Of a stretch of 6,004 bases of DNA, positions 1-5,941 are shown one piece after another (position 1 is the stretch's first letter; each line of letters begins with the position of its first letter). The stretch is taken from assembly GCA_002336465.1 (NCBI GenBank), contig DDEP01000040.1:17960-23963 (forward strand), read 5' to 3'. The stretch comes from Pedobacter sp. UBA1951. Its GTDB lineage: Bacteria; Bacteroidota; Bacteroidia; Sphingobacteriales; Sphingobacteriaceae. The notes under the pieces were generated by a model, which saw only the letters and a list, made by a program, of their open reading frames with translations, searched no databases and had not been told where the DNA came from. The position numbers and the translations under genes were made by a program.

Positions 1-590
1 CCTGCAACCGCAGTAACCACTCCCGGTATCCGTTTCTTTTTTATAAAAAGCAATAAAATCAAGCCTGTTAAAGAAATAATGATGAGAAATATTGCCGAAA
101 CATCAATTACCCAACCCCAGCCTTTTCCAGAATCACGGCCTTTATGAAGATCGTTCATCAAAGCCATCAATCCCATTTTAATTTCGGTTACTTCATATTT
201 ACCGCTTTCTCTGTCTATAAAAACATCGCATGAATAGGCCGGACCTTTAAAAGTAACTGCCACCTCATAATCGTCTGTTTTAAATTCGGTAACCGCTCCC
301 CTAACGCCATATTTATTTCTGATAAATTCTACAATCTCTAATTTGGCAATTTTTGCTGTATCGGGCATATTTACCCACTTTACATTTAGCTTTCCCGAAT
401 TTTTTACATCAACCTGCTTATCTCCTCCAAACCAAGAAGGATGGTTTAATGTTAATCCCGTAAATGCAAAAAACAGCACAATGGCAAAACTTACCATAGA
501 AAGGTAAATGTGCAACCACCGCGATAATTTTGCCAGTTCTTTCTTAGGTTTTTTGGTTTTAGATGTTGTTGTTTTCTTAATATCTGCCAC
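1..590 (-). CDS. PepSY-associated transmembrane protein (3' end outside window)
   Basis: This is a small inner-membrane protein of the PepSY-associated TM helix type, with 196 codons visible. A Lys-rich cytoplasmic N-terminus (about residues 5-21) leads into TM1 (about 26-48, with the family-typical RWLHIYLSM and GLTLNHPSWF). A periplasmic PepSY-like region follows (about 55-140), then LHKGRDSGKGWGW and TM2 (about 160-183), ending in a KKKR stop-transfer cluster. Members are usually about 200 residues, so little is probably missing. The start is GTG at 588-590. It directly follows the upstream gene's TAA in the same frame, so no earlier start is possible, and the only early ATG (codon 32) lies inside TM1. 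The zero spacing implies translational coupling with the ApbE-like/DUF2271 gene. Larger PepSY-TM proteins such as FoxB and PiuB reduce ferric siderophores across the membrane using heme. By analogy, and as inference only, this one may pass electrons to or anchor its secreted partner. H27, H50 and H149 are possible heme ligands. Confidence 0.85.
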   Translation of the reverse strand, partial: MADIKKTTTSKTKKPKKELAKLSRWLHIYLSMVSFAIVLFFAFTGLTLNHPSWFGGDKQVDVKNSGKLNVKWVNMPDTAKIAKLEIVEFIRNKYGVRGAVTEFKTDDYEVAVTFKGPAYSCDVFIDRESGKYEVTEIKMGLMALMNDLHKGRDSGKGWGWVIDVSAIFLIIISLTGLILLLFIKKKRIPGVVTAVA

Positions 591-2111
591 TTATTTCTTC
601 TTTACAAAATCAAAAACAACATTTGATATTTCCACATTTCCTGCGTTAGATACTTGCTTAGCCGATTTTTTCAACTCCATTGGTTGGCGCAAAATCTCAT
701 CTGTGCCGTGTTCTTTAGAAGTTTCTATAATAATAGTATAGTTTCCTTGAGGCACATAGTTTCCATTGTCATCTTTTCCATCCCATTTTATGGTGTATTT
801 ACCTGGATTTCTAGTTGCACCAGTAACAGAAGCATAATTTTCTTTGTCTGCTTTAAAACGTTCTCCGTTTATACGATACCAGTTTCTAAGATCAGGAACC
901 CATTTCGTTTTATTGTACATTAAGGCTAGATTTCTAACCGATTCTCTTTTATCATTTTCAACCCATATCGCTACAAACGGACGGTGTGTATTTCCTTGGA
1001 TTGCATTAAATTCAAAATTAATGATCAATTCATATTTTGCATCCCAAGGTTTGTCTGCTTGGTTAAAAGCCGCCGAAGGATTAATTGTTTTAGTACTACG
1101 CTTTTCTTTTACCAAATAATCTTTCCAATTGTCGCTTTCTATGATTTTACCATTTTTGGTTACAATAAGATAGGCTGCTCCTTCAACTGTTTTTGCCAGT
1201 TCTTTGCTCTCATTTAAACTTAGAACATTAAAGGCCGTTGCTAAAGCTCCTGCATCGGTAGCGCTTGGTGCAATTACCGTTGCGCTGATGATTTCATTAA
1301 CTGGTTGTGCGGTTTTAGGATTAATGATATGAGAATACCATTCATTACCAATCTGAAAGCCCCTACGGTAGTTACCACTGGTTGCTACGGCATTATTGGC
1401 AACATTAAGTTTAGCCAAAGGCAAATCGTTTTCTGCATTAGCTAAAGGATTGGTTACATAAATTAAATCTTTCTCATCTCCTTTAATAACCAAGTCACCA
1501 CCAATATTCACAACAACATTATCAATTTTTGCAGCTCTCAATGCTGCTTCACACGCTTTATTGATGATGTAACTCTTTGCAAAAGTATTCATGGCCAAAG
1601 GCGTATTATCTAATCTTGTTGCTGTTAAATGCTCCTGATTTAATCTATAATGCTGATCCTGCATTTGACTAACAGCTAAAGCAAGTTCGGCTTTTGATGG
1701 CTTTCTTTGGCTTTTTTCTGCTTGAGCCCATAAATTTCCTGCAACTGCAGCAGATACATTTAAGGCGCCATTGGTTTTGGTTTTCCATTGCTCAAATAAA
1801 TTGAGCATTTCAAACAGTTCTGCAGAAACCTTAACTGGTTTATTTACTCCTGCGGCCATCCATTTATTAAATTCGCTGTTGCGGTCATATGAGCTCAAAA
1901 TTGTAGCAAGTCTGTTAATTTCCGTTAAGGCTGCTTGCTCTGCAAGTTCTGCTTGCTTTTCTGAACCACTAATTATCTTGAACTCTAAAGAGGTGCCCAA
2001 AACATTTTCATAGTTATTTACATAAAGTTGTTTAAGCGGCTTTTCATCTGCTTTTACCGTGAAAACAGAAAGTGATAACCCTAATGCCAATACTAAGGCT
2101 GAGAATTTCAT
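591..2111 (-). CDS. Secreted ApbE-like (FAD:protein FMN transferase fold) / DUF2271 fusion protein
   Basis: This 506-residue protein has a Sec signal peptide (hydrophobic core 3-19, probable cleavage after VKA at 19-21). An ApbE-like domain spans about 28-325 and a DUF2271 domain about 355-490. ApbE enzymes attach FMN from FAD to Thr/Ser of exported redox proteins, using Mg2+. Recognisable ApbE landmarks are LGTSLEF near the N-terminus, LSSYDRNSEFN, NIGGDL (202-207), ATSGNYRRGF (243-252), YSHIINPKT (259-267) and ATVIAPSATDAGALATAF (277-294). Several key positions differ from the family. The Mg-binding Asp four residues before Thr292 is Gly288. The usual DLGxxAKGYxxD reads AMNTFAKSYIIN (173-184), losing both Asp and the Gly. 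The transferase activity is therefore doubtful. DUF2271 is marked by HRPFVAIWVEND, the WVPDLRNWYR stretch, TGATRNPGKYTIKWDGKDD and PQGNYTIIIE, an Ig-like FlgD-type ending. The start at ATG 2109-2111 places the signal peptide correctly. It is the first gene of an operon with the PepSY-TM gene, and its location is probably periplasmic. Confidence 0.9.
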   Translation of the reverse strand: MKFSALVLALGLSLSVFTVKADEKPLKQLYVNNYENVLGTSLEFKIISGSEKQAELAEQAALTEINRLATILSSYDRNSEFNKWMAAGVNKPVKVSAELFEMLNLFEQWKTKTNGALNVSAAVAGNLWAQAEKSQRKPSKAELALAVSQMQDQHYRLNQEHLTATRLDNTPLAMNTFAKSYIINKACEAALRAAKIDNVVVNIGGDLVIKGDEKDLIYVTNPLANAENDLPLAKLNVANNAVATSGNYRRGFQIGNEWYSHIINPKTAQPVNEIISATVIAPSATDAGALATAFNVLSLNESKELAKTVEGAAYLIVTKNGKIIESDNWKDYLVKEKRSTKTINPSAAFNQADKPWDAKYELIINFEFNAIQGNTHRPFVAIWVENDKRESVRNLALMYNKTKWVPDLRNWYRINGERFKADKENYASVTGATRNPGKYTIKWDGKDDNGNYVPQGNYTIIIETSKEHGTDEILRQPMELKKSAKQVSNAGNVEISNVVFDFVKKK

Positions 2112-2141
2112 ATCTTATTAAGTTTAATTCTAAATAATAAG

Positions 2142-2149
2142 CAAATGTA
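2142..2149 (-). promoter_or_regulatory. Bacteroidota -7 promoter element for the ApbE-like/DUF2271 operon
   Basis: On the minus strand the bases read TACATTTG, an exact match to TAnnTTTG, the -7 element of the Bacteroidota primary sigma factor. Transcription would begin about 7 nt further on, near 2135, giving a leader of roughly 24 nt. The matching -33 TTG is not clear: at a 17-nt spacer there is only TTT (2167-2169). Confidence 0.5.
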
Positions 2150-2253
2150 AAAGCCTTATTTTATATAAACGATTCTTTCAGGATTTTTTTTAGCTGTCTC
2201 TCATGAATTTATAAAAGTTTTTGTCGAATAATTATGCCTGTTCGTCGATGGGT

Positions 2254-2294
2254 AAGGTTTGCATGTATAATACCGAGCATGGTCATGCAACCTT
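2254..2294. repeat. Imperfect inverted repeat overlapping the ECF-type -35 element
   Basis: The left arm AAGGTTTGCATG (2254-2265) pairs with the right arm CATGCAACCTT (2284-2294) across an 18-nt spacer, with one extra T in the left arm. A second copy of GCATG at 2277-2281 can also pair with the CATGC of the right arm, so two alternative foldings exist. The right arm contains the candidate -35 element GCAACCT. It could be an operator for a dimeric regulator or a chance symmetry; the sequence alone does not decide. Confidence 0.45.
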
Positions 2295-2314
2295 TTTGAT
2301 TGTTTACTGTCTTA
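2287..2314 (+). promoter_or_regulatory. Candidate ECF sigma factor promoter for the DUF2807 gene
   Basis: GCAACCT (2287-2293) and GTCTTA (2309-2314) are separated by 15 nt. This is the geometry of ECF/sigma-E promoters (GGAACTT-N15-GTCTAA), with AAC in the -35 and GTC in the -10 conserved. A T-run follows the -35, as is common for this class. The predicted start is near 2320, leaving an untranslated leader of about 60 nt before the ATG at 2384. No TAnnTTTG element lies at a suitable place for this gene, so an alternative sigma factor is the better explanation. The sigma factor gene is not in the window. Confidence 0.6.
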
Positions 2315-2383
2315 TATACGTAACCGGTTGGTTAACAGGTTTAGACAAGACACACAAATTTTAAATATATAAAAAACACACAA

Positions 2384-3004
2384 ATGAAAACCTCTATTAA
2401 AAACATTGTTATTTTAAGCATAAGCGCATTTACTTTAGTATTCACTGGCTTTACAGCCCATGCTACTGAAACCAGTAAAACAGTAACCTCTCTTGCAGAG
2501 ATCAGAACATTTAACCAGCTTAATGTAAGCGGTAATGTAGAGATCATTGTAGTACAGAGCGAAACACCAAGTGTTAAAGTTTACGACAGCTATTATTCAA
2601 AAAATGCTTTGGTACAAGAAAAAAATGGCGAATTAAGAATTAGTTCTTTTGATAAAGAGCCTTTAACAGTAGTTGTTTATGCCAGTTCGTTAAAATCTAT
2701 TACCGCTAGTGGAAATGCAAGTGTTCGCACTTTAGGAAAATTCTCTGCTTTATCGCTAGATATTAATCTTAAAGACAACGCAAATGCAACTTTAAATAGC
2801 CAAACTTTAAGTCTTTCTGCTAAAGTTAATGACAAAGCACAACTTAGCCTAACCGGTAGTTCAAATGAGTACAATGCAGTTTTAAATAATTTGGCAAAAC
2901 TTAATCTAAATCAATTTGTTACAGAAAATACAAACATTGAAACACAAAATTTAGTTAGTCAAAACAAAAGCATAAACACACTTGTTATTTCACAAACACT
3001 TTAA
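2384..3004 (+). CDS. Exported DUF2807 / head-GIN domain protein
   Basis: This 206-residue exported protein has an N-terminal Sec signal peptide (hydrophobic 8-25, probable cleavage after AHA at 25-27). The rest is a repetitive beta-rich region resembling DUF2807, the putative auto-transporter adhesin 'head GIN' domain. The family pattern shows in FNQLNVSGNVEIIVVQ (43-58), SVKVYD (63-68), GELRIS (82-87) and a second SGN unit at 109-111. Short Asn/Ser/Leu-rich beta repeats (LSLDINLKDNANATLN, LSLSAKVNDKAQLSLTG) suggest a beta-helix-like stack. The usual Gly-rich C-terminal turn of the family is weak, and the last 30 residues are Asn/Gln/Ser-rich. The molecular function of the family is unknown; an envelope or surface location is likely. 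The start is ATG 2384, which places the signal peptide correctly; there is no Shine-Dalgarno sequence, only an A-rich leader. It appears monocistronic: a candidate ECF promoter precedes it and a hairpin terminator follows. Confidence 0.78.
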   Translation: MKTSIKNIVILSISAFTLVFTGFTAHATETSKTVTSLAEIRTFNQLNVSGNVEIIVVQSETPSVKVYDSYYSKNALVQEKNGELRISSFDKEPLTVVVYASSLKSITASGNASVRTLGKFSALSLDINLKDNANATLNSQTLSLSAKVNDKAQLSLTGSSNEYNAVLNNLAKLNLNQFVTENTNIETQNLVSQNKSINTLVISQTL

Positions 3005-3045
3005 AAATCATTATACATCATAAATTTAGTTTAGTTTTAGTTAGT

Positions 3046-3077
3046 TAGAAAATGCGGATGGATGTCCGCATTTTCTA
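3046..3077 (+). terminator. Hairpin terminator after the DUF2807 gene
   Basis: A perfect 13-bp stem (3046-3058 with 3065-3077) closes a 6-nt loop, TGGATG, 41 nt after the stop codon. The stem core is GCGGA/TCCGC, flanked by an A-tract on the left and a T-tract on the right, so the terminating T-run is inside the 3' arm. The symmetry would also allow termination on the opposite strand. Confidence 0.8.
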
Positions 3078-3184
3078 CTTTATGGCCTTTCTCTTCTTAT
3101 AACATCTGTATCATTTTTGTCTAATTATTCGCCCTTATGGTTATAATTTAACTACTTTGTAAATAAAGCTTAAATGCATTTGTT

Positions 3185-3868
3185 ATGAAAATAGGTTATA
3201 CCGTAAAGCAAAAAACTAAAATTGCCCTGCTATTATTTGCCATCATGGCTTGCATGCTACTTATACGCATACTAGAAGACAGGAGTGTGGTTAAAATGGA
3301 AAAAGCTTTCGGATCTTTATATAATGATCGTTTAATTCCTGCAACAGATCTTTTTTTCATTTCTGAAAAGCTATACACCAAAAAATATTACCTTGAAGAT
3401 TATGTCTATGGTACAGGGAACGCATTATCTCTTCAACAACTTAAACAAAAGTTTGATACTCTTGATCAAGGGATTGATTCCTTGATTAGAGAATATGAGA
3501 AGACTTTCTTAGTTAACCAAGAAAAAGTAAATCTAGCCCATCTTAAGATTAAACTATCTGAAAATCGCAAACTTGAAGAAAATTTGCTGAACACACCTTC
3601 TCTTTCTAAAGAACAGGTTAAAAACTTGTATAGCAACATCAATGAAAAATCGTTCAAAAATATATCCTCGCTATTAACAGAACTAACCAAAGTTCAATCT
3701 TCAACCGGAAAAGAAATTAGCGGGGAAACAGAGAAGATCATAAAAGGTACCAAGTTATATAGCAATGCCCAACTGGTTTTAGCCATTATTATAGGTGTTC
3801 TTATCGTGGTAATTATTTTCACTTCAAATGCCGTTAAAGTAAAAAACGACAATTTCAGGCTCAATTAG
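3185..3868 (+). CDS. Membrane-anchored MCP-type four-helix-bundle sensory protein without an output domain
   Basis: This 227-residue protein has TM1 at about 13-27, an all-helical periplasmic region at about 30-195, TM2 at about 197-213 and a short basic cytoplasmic tail (KVKNDNFRLN). The extracytoplasmic part resembles the four-helix-bundle ligand-binding domain of methyl-accepting chemotaxis proteins (4HB_MCP). This shows especially in LYNDRLIPATDLFFISEKLY (45-64), which matches the family's first-helix motif, and in heptad-rich Leu/Lys/Glu helices after it. No HAMP, kinase, guanylate cyclase or methyl-accepting domain follows TM2, so it cannot signal alone in the usual way; it may work with a separate partner. 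The start is ATG 3185, with no Shine-Dalgarno sequence and no clear promoter. Both neighbours are on the same strand, but a terminator lies before it and a promoter-like element after it, so it is probably transcribed alone. The substrate is unknown. Confidence 0.8.
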   Translation: MKIGYTVKQKTKIALLLFAIMACMLLIRILEDRSVVKMEKAFGSLYNDRLIPATDLFFISEKLYTKKYYLEDYVYGTGNALSLQQLKQKFDTLDQGIDSLIREYEKTFLVNQEKVNLAHLKIKLSENRKLEENLLNTPSLSKEQVKNLYSNINEKSFKNISSLLTELTKVQSSTGKEISGETEKIIKGTKLYSNAQLVLAIIIGVLIVVIIFTSNAVKVKNDNFRLN

Positions 3869-3955
3869 TTTTCTTAATTCTTCCTTTTCTGTTTAGCTAT
3901 CGTAAAAAACTTTAGCCTCAATGAACATGTAAAGCTGATTAAAATTATTAATGTT

Positions 3956-3963
3956 TACTTTTG
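3956..3963 (+). promoter_or_regulatory. Bacteroidota -7 promoter element for the ABC-F gene
   Basis: TACTTTTG matches TAnnTTTG exactly. CTG at 3935-3937, 18 nt upstream, is a one-mismatch -33 TTG. The predicted transcription start is near 3970, giving a leader of about 28 nt to the TTG start codon at 3998. Confidence 0.55.
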
Positions 3964-3997
3964 CATCTAATTTCTTATCAGCTAATACATTAATAAT

Positions 3998-5857
3998 TTG
4001 AGCACATTAATCGCAGCAGAAGGTCTTGGCCATGCATATAATGACGAGTGGTTATTTAAAAACCTCACATTGGGTATTAATGCCGGACAACGTGTAGCCC
4101 TTGTAGGGATAAACGGAGCAGGTAAAAGTACCTTACTTAAACTCTTGGCAGAACAATTTCCTCCTTTAGAAGGCAAAATAGTAAAGAACAAATCCATAAA
4201 AATCGGCTTTTTAGACCAAGACCCATCTTTTCCATCAGAATACACAATCAGCGACTTTATTTTTTCTGCTGATAACAAGCAGCAACAATTGATAAAAGAA
4301 TATGAAGAATTACTTGAGGAAAAAGATATAGACCAAAATAAAATCAATGATTTATATGACAAATTAACGGAGTATAATGCATGGGAATATGAGCATCAGA
4401 TTAAAACAATTTTAAGCAGAATGGGCATCAATAACCTAGCGCAAAAAATTGATACCCTATCGGGTGGGCAGAAAAAAAGATTGGCCTTAGCCAAATTGCT
4501 CATAGAAGATCCTGAAATCTATGTTTTAGATGAGCCAACCAATCATTTAGATATAGATACCATTGAGTGGCTAGAAAAATTATTGACTACAGGCAATAAA
4601 ACGATTTTATTGGTTACGCACGACAGGTATTTCCTAGATAATATATGTAATGTAATCGTTGAATTAGATAGAGGTAAGACATTTAATTACAATGGGAATT
4701 ATGCTTACTTCTTAGAAACAAAAGCAGAGCGAGAAGCTGCAGATGAAGCCACATTTCAAAAAAATAAAAATCTTTTGAAAAAAGAATTAGAGTGGATGCG
4801 TAGGATGCCTCAGGCTCGTACTACAAAATCTAAATCAAGAATAGATGCTTTTTATGACCTTGAAGAAAAAACGAAACAGAGATCAGACAACCAAAAGGTA
4901 AGTCTAAATATAAAAATGTCTCGCCAAGGCAGTAAAATTTTAGAATTAGAAAATATTTCTCATGGTTTTGATCAAAAGTTACTGATAGATAATTTTAATT
5001 ATGTCTTTAAAAAAGGAGATAGAATTGGTTTAGCAGGAAAGAATGGAACAGGAAAATCAACCGTACTAAATATCATTACCCAGAATATTTCGCCGAAATC
5101 TGGAAAAGTTACAACTGGAGAAACAACCGTTATTGGTTATTATAAACAAGGAGGTTTAAGTTTTAATGATAAGGAACGCGTAATAGATGTGGTTAAATCA
5201 GAAGCAGAATACATAAAAATGGCCGACGGTCAAACCATCTCTGCTTCTGCCCTACTTACTCTATTTTTATTTCCTCCTAAAAAACAGCATGGCCTTATAG
5301 AAAAGCTAAGTGGAGGAGAAAAGAAGCGTTTACACTTAATGAGAGTATTGATGCAAAATCCTAATTTCTTGATTTTGGATGAACCAACTAACGATCTTGA
5401 CATCGATACTTTAAATGTTTTAGAAGAATTTTTAGAAAATTACCCTGGGGTTTTAATGCTCGTATCACATGATAGATACTTGTTGGATAAAATGAGCGAG
5501 CAGCTTTTTATTTTAGAAGGAGACGGAAATGTTAAAATATTCAATGGAAACTATTCTGAATATCGCTTAAACCTAGAAGAGCAAAAAGAAGCTTCGTCCA
5601 AAAAATCTAAGGTTGCAGAAAGTAATAAAGTAGAAAGCAACACTAAAAAATTAAGCTATAAAGAACAGAAAGAGCTAAGCGATTTAGAGCTTAGCTTAGC
5701 TAAAATAGAGAAGGATATTAAAGATAAAACCGAATTATTAAACAGTATAGACCATTCTGATTATTTAAAAATTCAGGAAGTTTCTGCAGAAATAGAAAAG
5801 TTAAACCATTCGCTAGAAGCAGAAATGTTGCGATGGATAGAATTGTCTGAAAAATAA
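3998..5857 (+). CDS. uup: Uup-like ABC-F family ATPase
   Basis: This is a 619-residue soluble tandem ATPase of the ABC-F class, which act on ribosomes rather than in transport. Domain 1 has Walker A GINGAGKST (37-45), signature LSGGQ (154-158), Walker B YVLDEPTNHLD (175-185, catalytic E179) and switch H208. The interdomain linker (about 240-310) contains the basic helical stretch ARTTKSKSRIDAFYDL. Domain 2 has GKNGTGKST (347-355), LSGGE (437-441), LILDEPTNDLD (458-468, E462) and H491. All catalytic residues are present in both sites. After a Lys/Ser-rich hinge (530-550), LSYKEQKELSDLE opens a C-terminal coiled coil (about 552-615). This matches the Uup C-terminal domain, which binds DNA in E. 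coli, and the length fits (E. coli Uup is about 635). No in-frame ATG lies between the upstream stop (3983-3985) and domain 1, and homologues begin about here, so TTG at 3998 is the likely start. Uup is linked to ribosome function and to transposon-excision and recombination phenotypes; orthology, rather than membership of the subfamily, is inferred. Confidence 0.95.
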   Translation: MSTLIAAEGLGHAYNDEWLFKNLTLGINAGQRVALVGINGAGKSTLLKLLAEQFPPLEGKIVKNKSIKIGFLDQDPSFPSEYTISDFIFSADNKQQQLIKEYEELLEEKDIDQNKINDLYDKLTEYNAWEYEHQIKTILSRMGINNLAQKIDTLSGGQKKRLALAKLLIEDPEIYVLDEPTNHLDIDTIEWLEKLLTTGNKTILLVTHDRYFLDNICNVIVELDRGKTFNYNGNYAYFLETKAEREAADEATFQKNKNLLKKELEWMRRMPQARTTKSKSRIDAFYDLEEKTKQRSDNQKVSLNIKMSRQGSKILELENISHGFDQKLLIDNFNYVFKKGDRIGLAGKNGTGKSTVLNIITQNISPKSGKVTTGETTVIGYYKQGGLSFNDKERVIDVVKSEAEYIKMADGQTISASALLTLFLFPPKKQHGLIEKLSGGEKKRLHLMRVLMQNPNFLILDEPTNDLDIDTLNVLEEFLENYPGVLMLVSHDRYLLDKMSEQLFILEGDGNVKIFNGNYSEYRLNLEEQKEASSKKSKVAESNKVESNTKKLSYKEQKELSDLELSLAKIEKDIKDKTELLNSIDHSDYLKIQEVSAEIEKLNHSLEAEMLRWIELSEK

Positions 5858-5865
5858 AAATATTT

Positions 5866-5897
5866 TTTTCGAATGTTTCACGTGAAACATTCGAAAA
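5866..5897. repeat. 32-bp perfect palindrome enclosing the first parS site
   Basis: The parS core at 5874-5889 is extended by TTTTCGAA on the left and its complement TTCGAAAA on the right, giving 16 bp of uninterrupted dyad symmetry on each side of the 5881/5882 centre. It begins 8 nt after the ABC-F stop codon. As RNA it could fold into a strong hairpin, but no U-run follows on the plus strand, so it would be an atypical terminator. Confidence 0.85.
5874..5889. promoter_or_regulatory. parS site 1 (ParB-binding centromere-like site)
   Basis: TGTTTCACGTGAAACA is a perfect 16-bp palindrome identical to the widely conserved bacterial parS consensus. ParB (Spo0J) binds it as a dimer, spreads as a CTP-dependent clamp, and with ParA and SMC helps segregate the newly replicated origin. 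parS sites cluster near the replication origin in most bacteria. In B. subtilis, gidA (mnmG) lies in the same origin-proximal neighbourhood as the par genes. No parA or parB gene is visible here. Confidence 0.92.
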
Positions 5898-5917
5898 TTA
5901 GCGACGTTAAATACACG

Positions 5918-5933
5918 TGTTTCACGTGAAACA
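5918..5933. promoter_or_regulatory. parS site 2, in the mnmG leader
   Basis: This is a second perfect copy of TGTTTCACGTGAAACA, 44 bp from the first measured centre to centre (28 bp between the sites). An additional palindrome, ACACGTGT (5913-5920), overlaps its left edge and supplies a third CACGTG core. The site ends 8 bp before the mnmG start codon, so ParB bound here would cover the mnmG leader and possibly its promoter. Confidence 0.92.
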
Positions 5934-5941
5934 AAAAATAT

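Noticed and set aside
512..517. Second GCAACC on the plus strand resembling the ECF -35 element
   Set aside because: It lies inside the PepSY-TM coding region with no GTCTTA-like -10 at 15-16 nt and no plus-strand gene downstream.
2350..2385. 10-bp direct repeat ACACACAAAT (2350-2359 and 2376-2385), the second copy overlapping the DUF2807 start codon
   Set aside because: Simple A/C-rich leader sequence; two copies only and no known function.
2341..2547. 68-codon open frame on the minus strand over the start of the DUF2807 gene
   Set aside because: It overlaps the clear signal-peptide coding region and the leader; no promoter or recognisable product.
3024..3048. Run of degenerate TTAG/TTTAG units before the terminator
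   Set aside because: Low-complexity AT-rich stretch with irregular unit length, not a defined tandem repeat.
3153..3159. TACTTTG as a promoter -7 element for the four-helix-bundle gene
   Set aside because: It is one base short of TAnnTTTG and has no -33 TTG at the right distance, so I do not call a promoter there.
3933..3983. 7-bp inverted repeat AGCTGAT / ATCAGCT flanking the ABC-F promoter element
   Set aside because: Short arms with a 37-nt spacer in AT-rich DNA are likely to arise by chance; no support for an operator or hairpin.
3982..4362. 126-codon open frame on the minus strand
   Set aside because: It lies antisense to the strongly conserved first ATPase domain of the ABC-F gene, has no family resemblance and is Ser/Leu-rich as expected of an antisense shadow.
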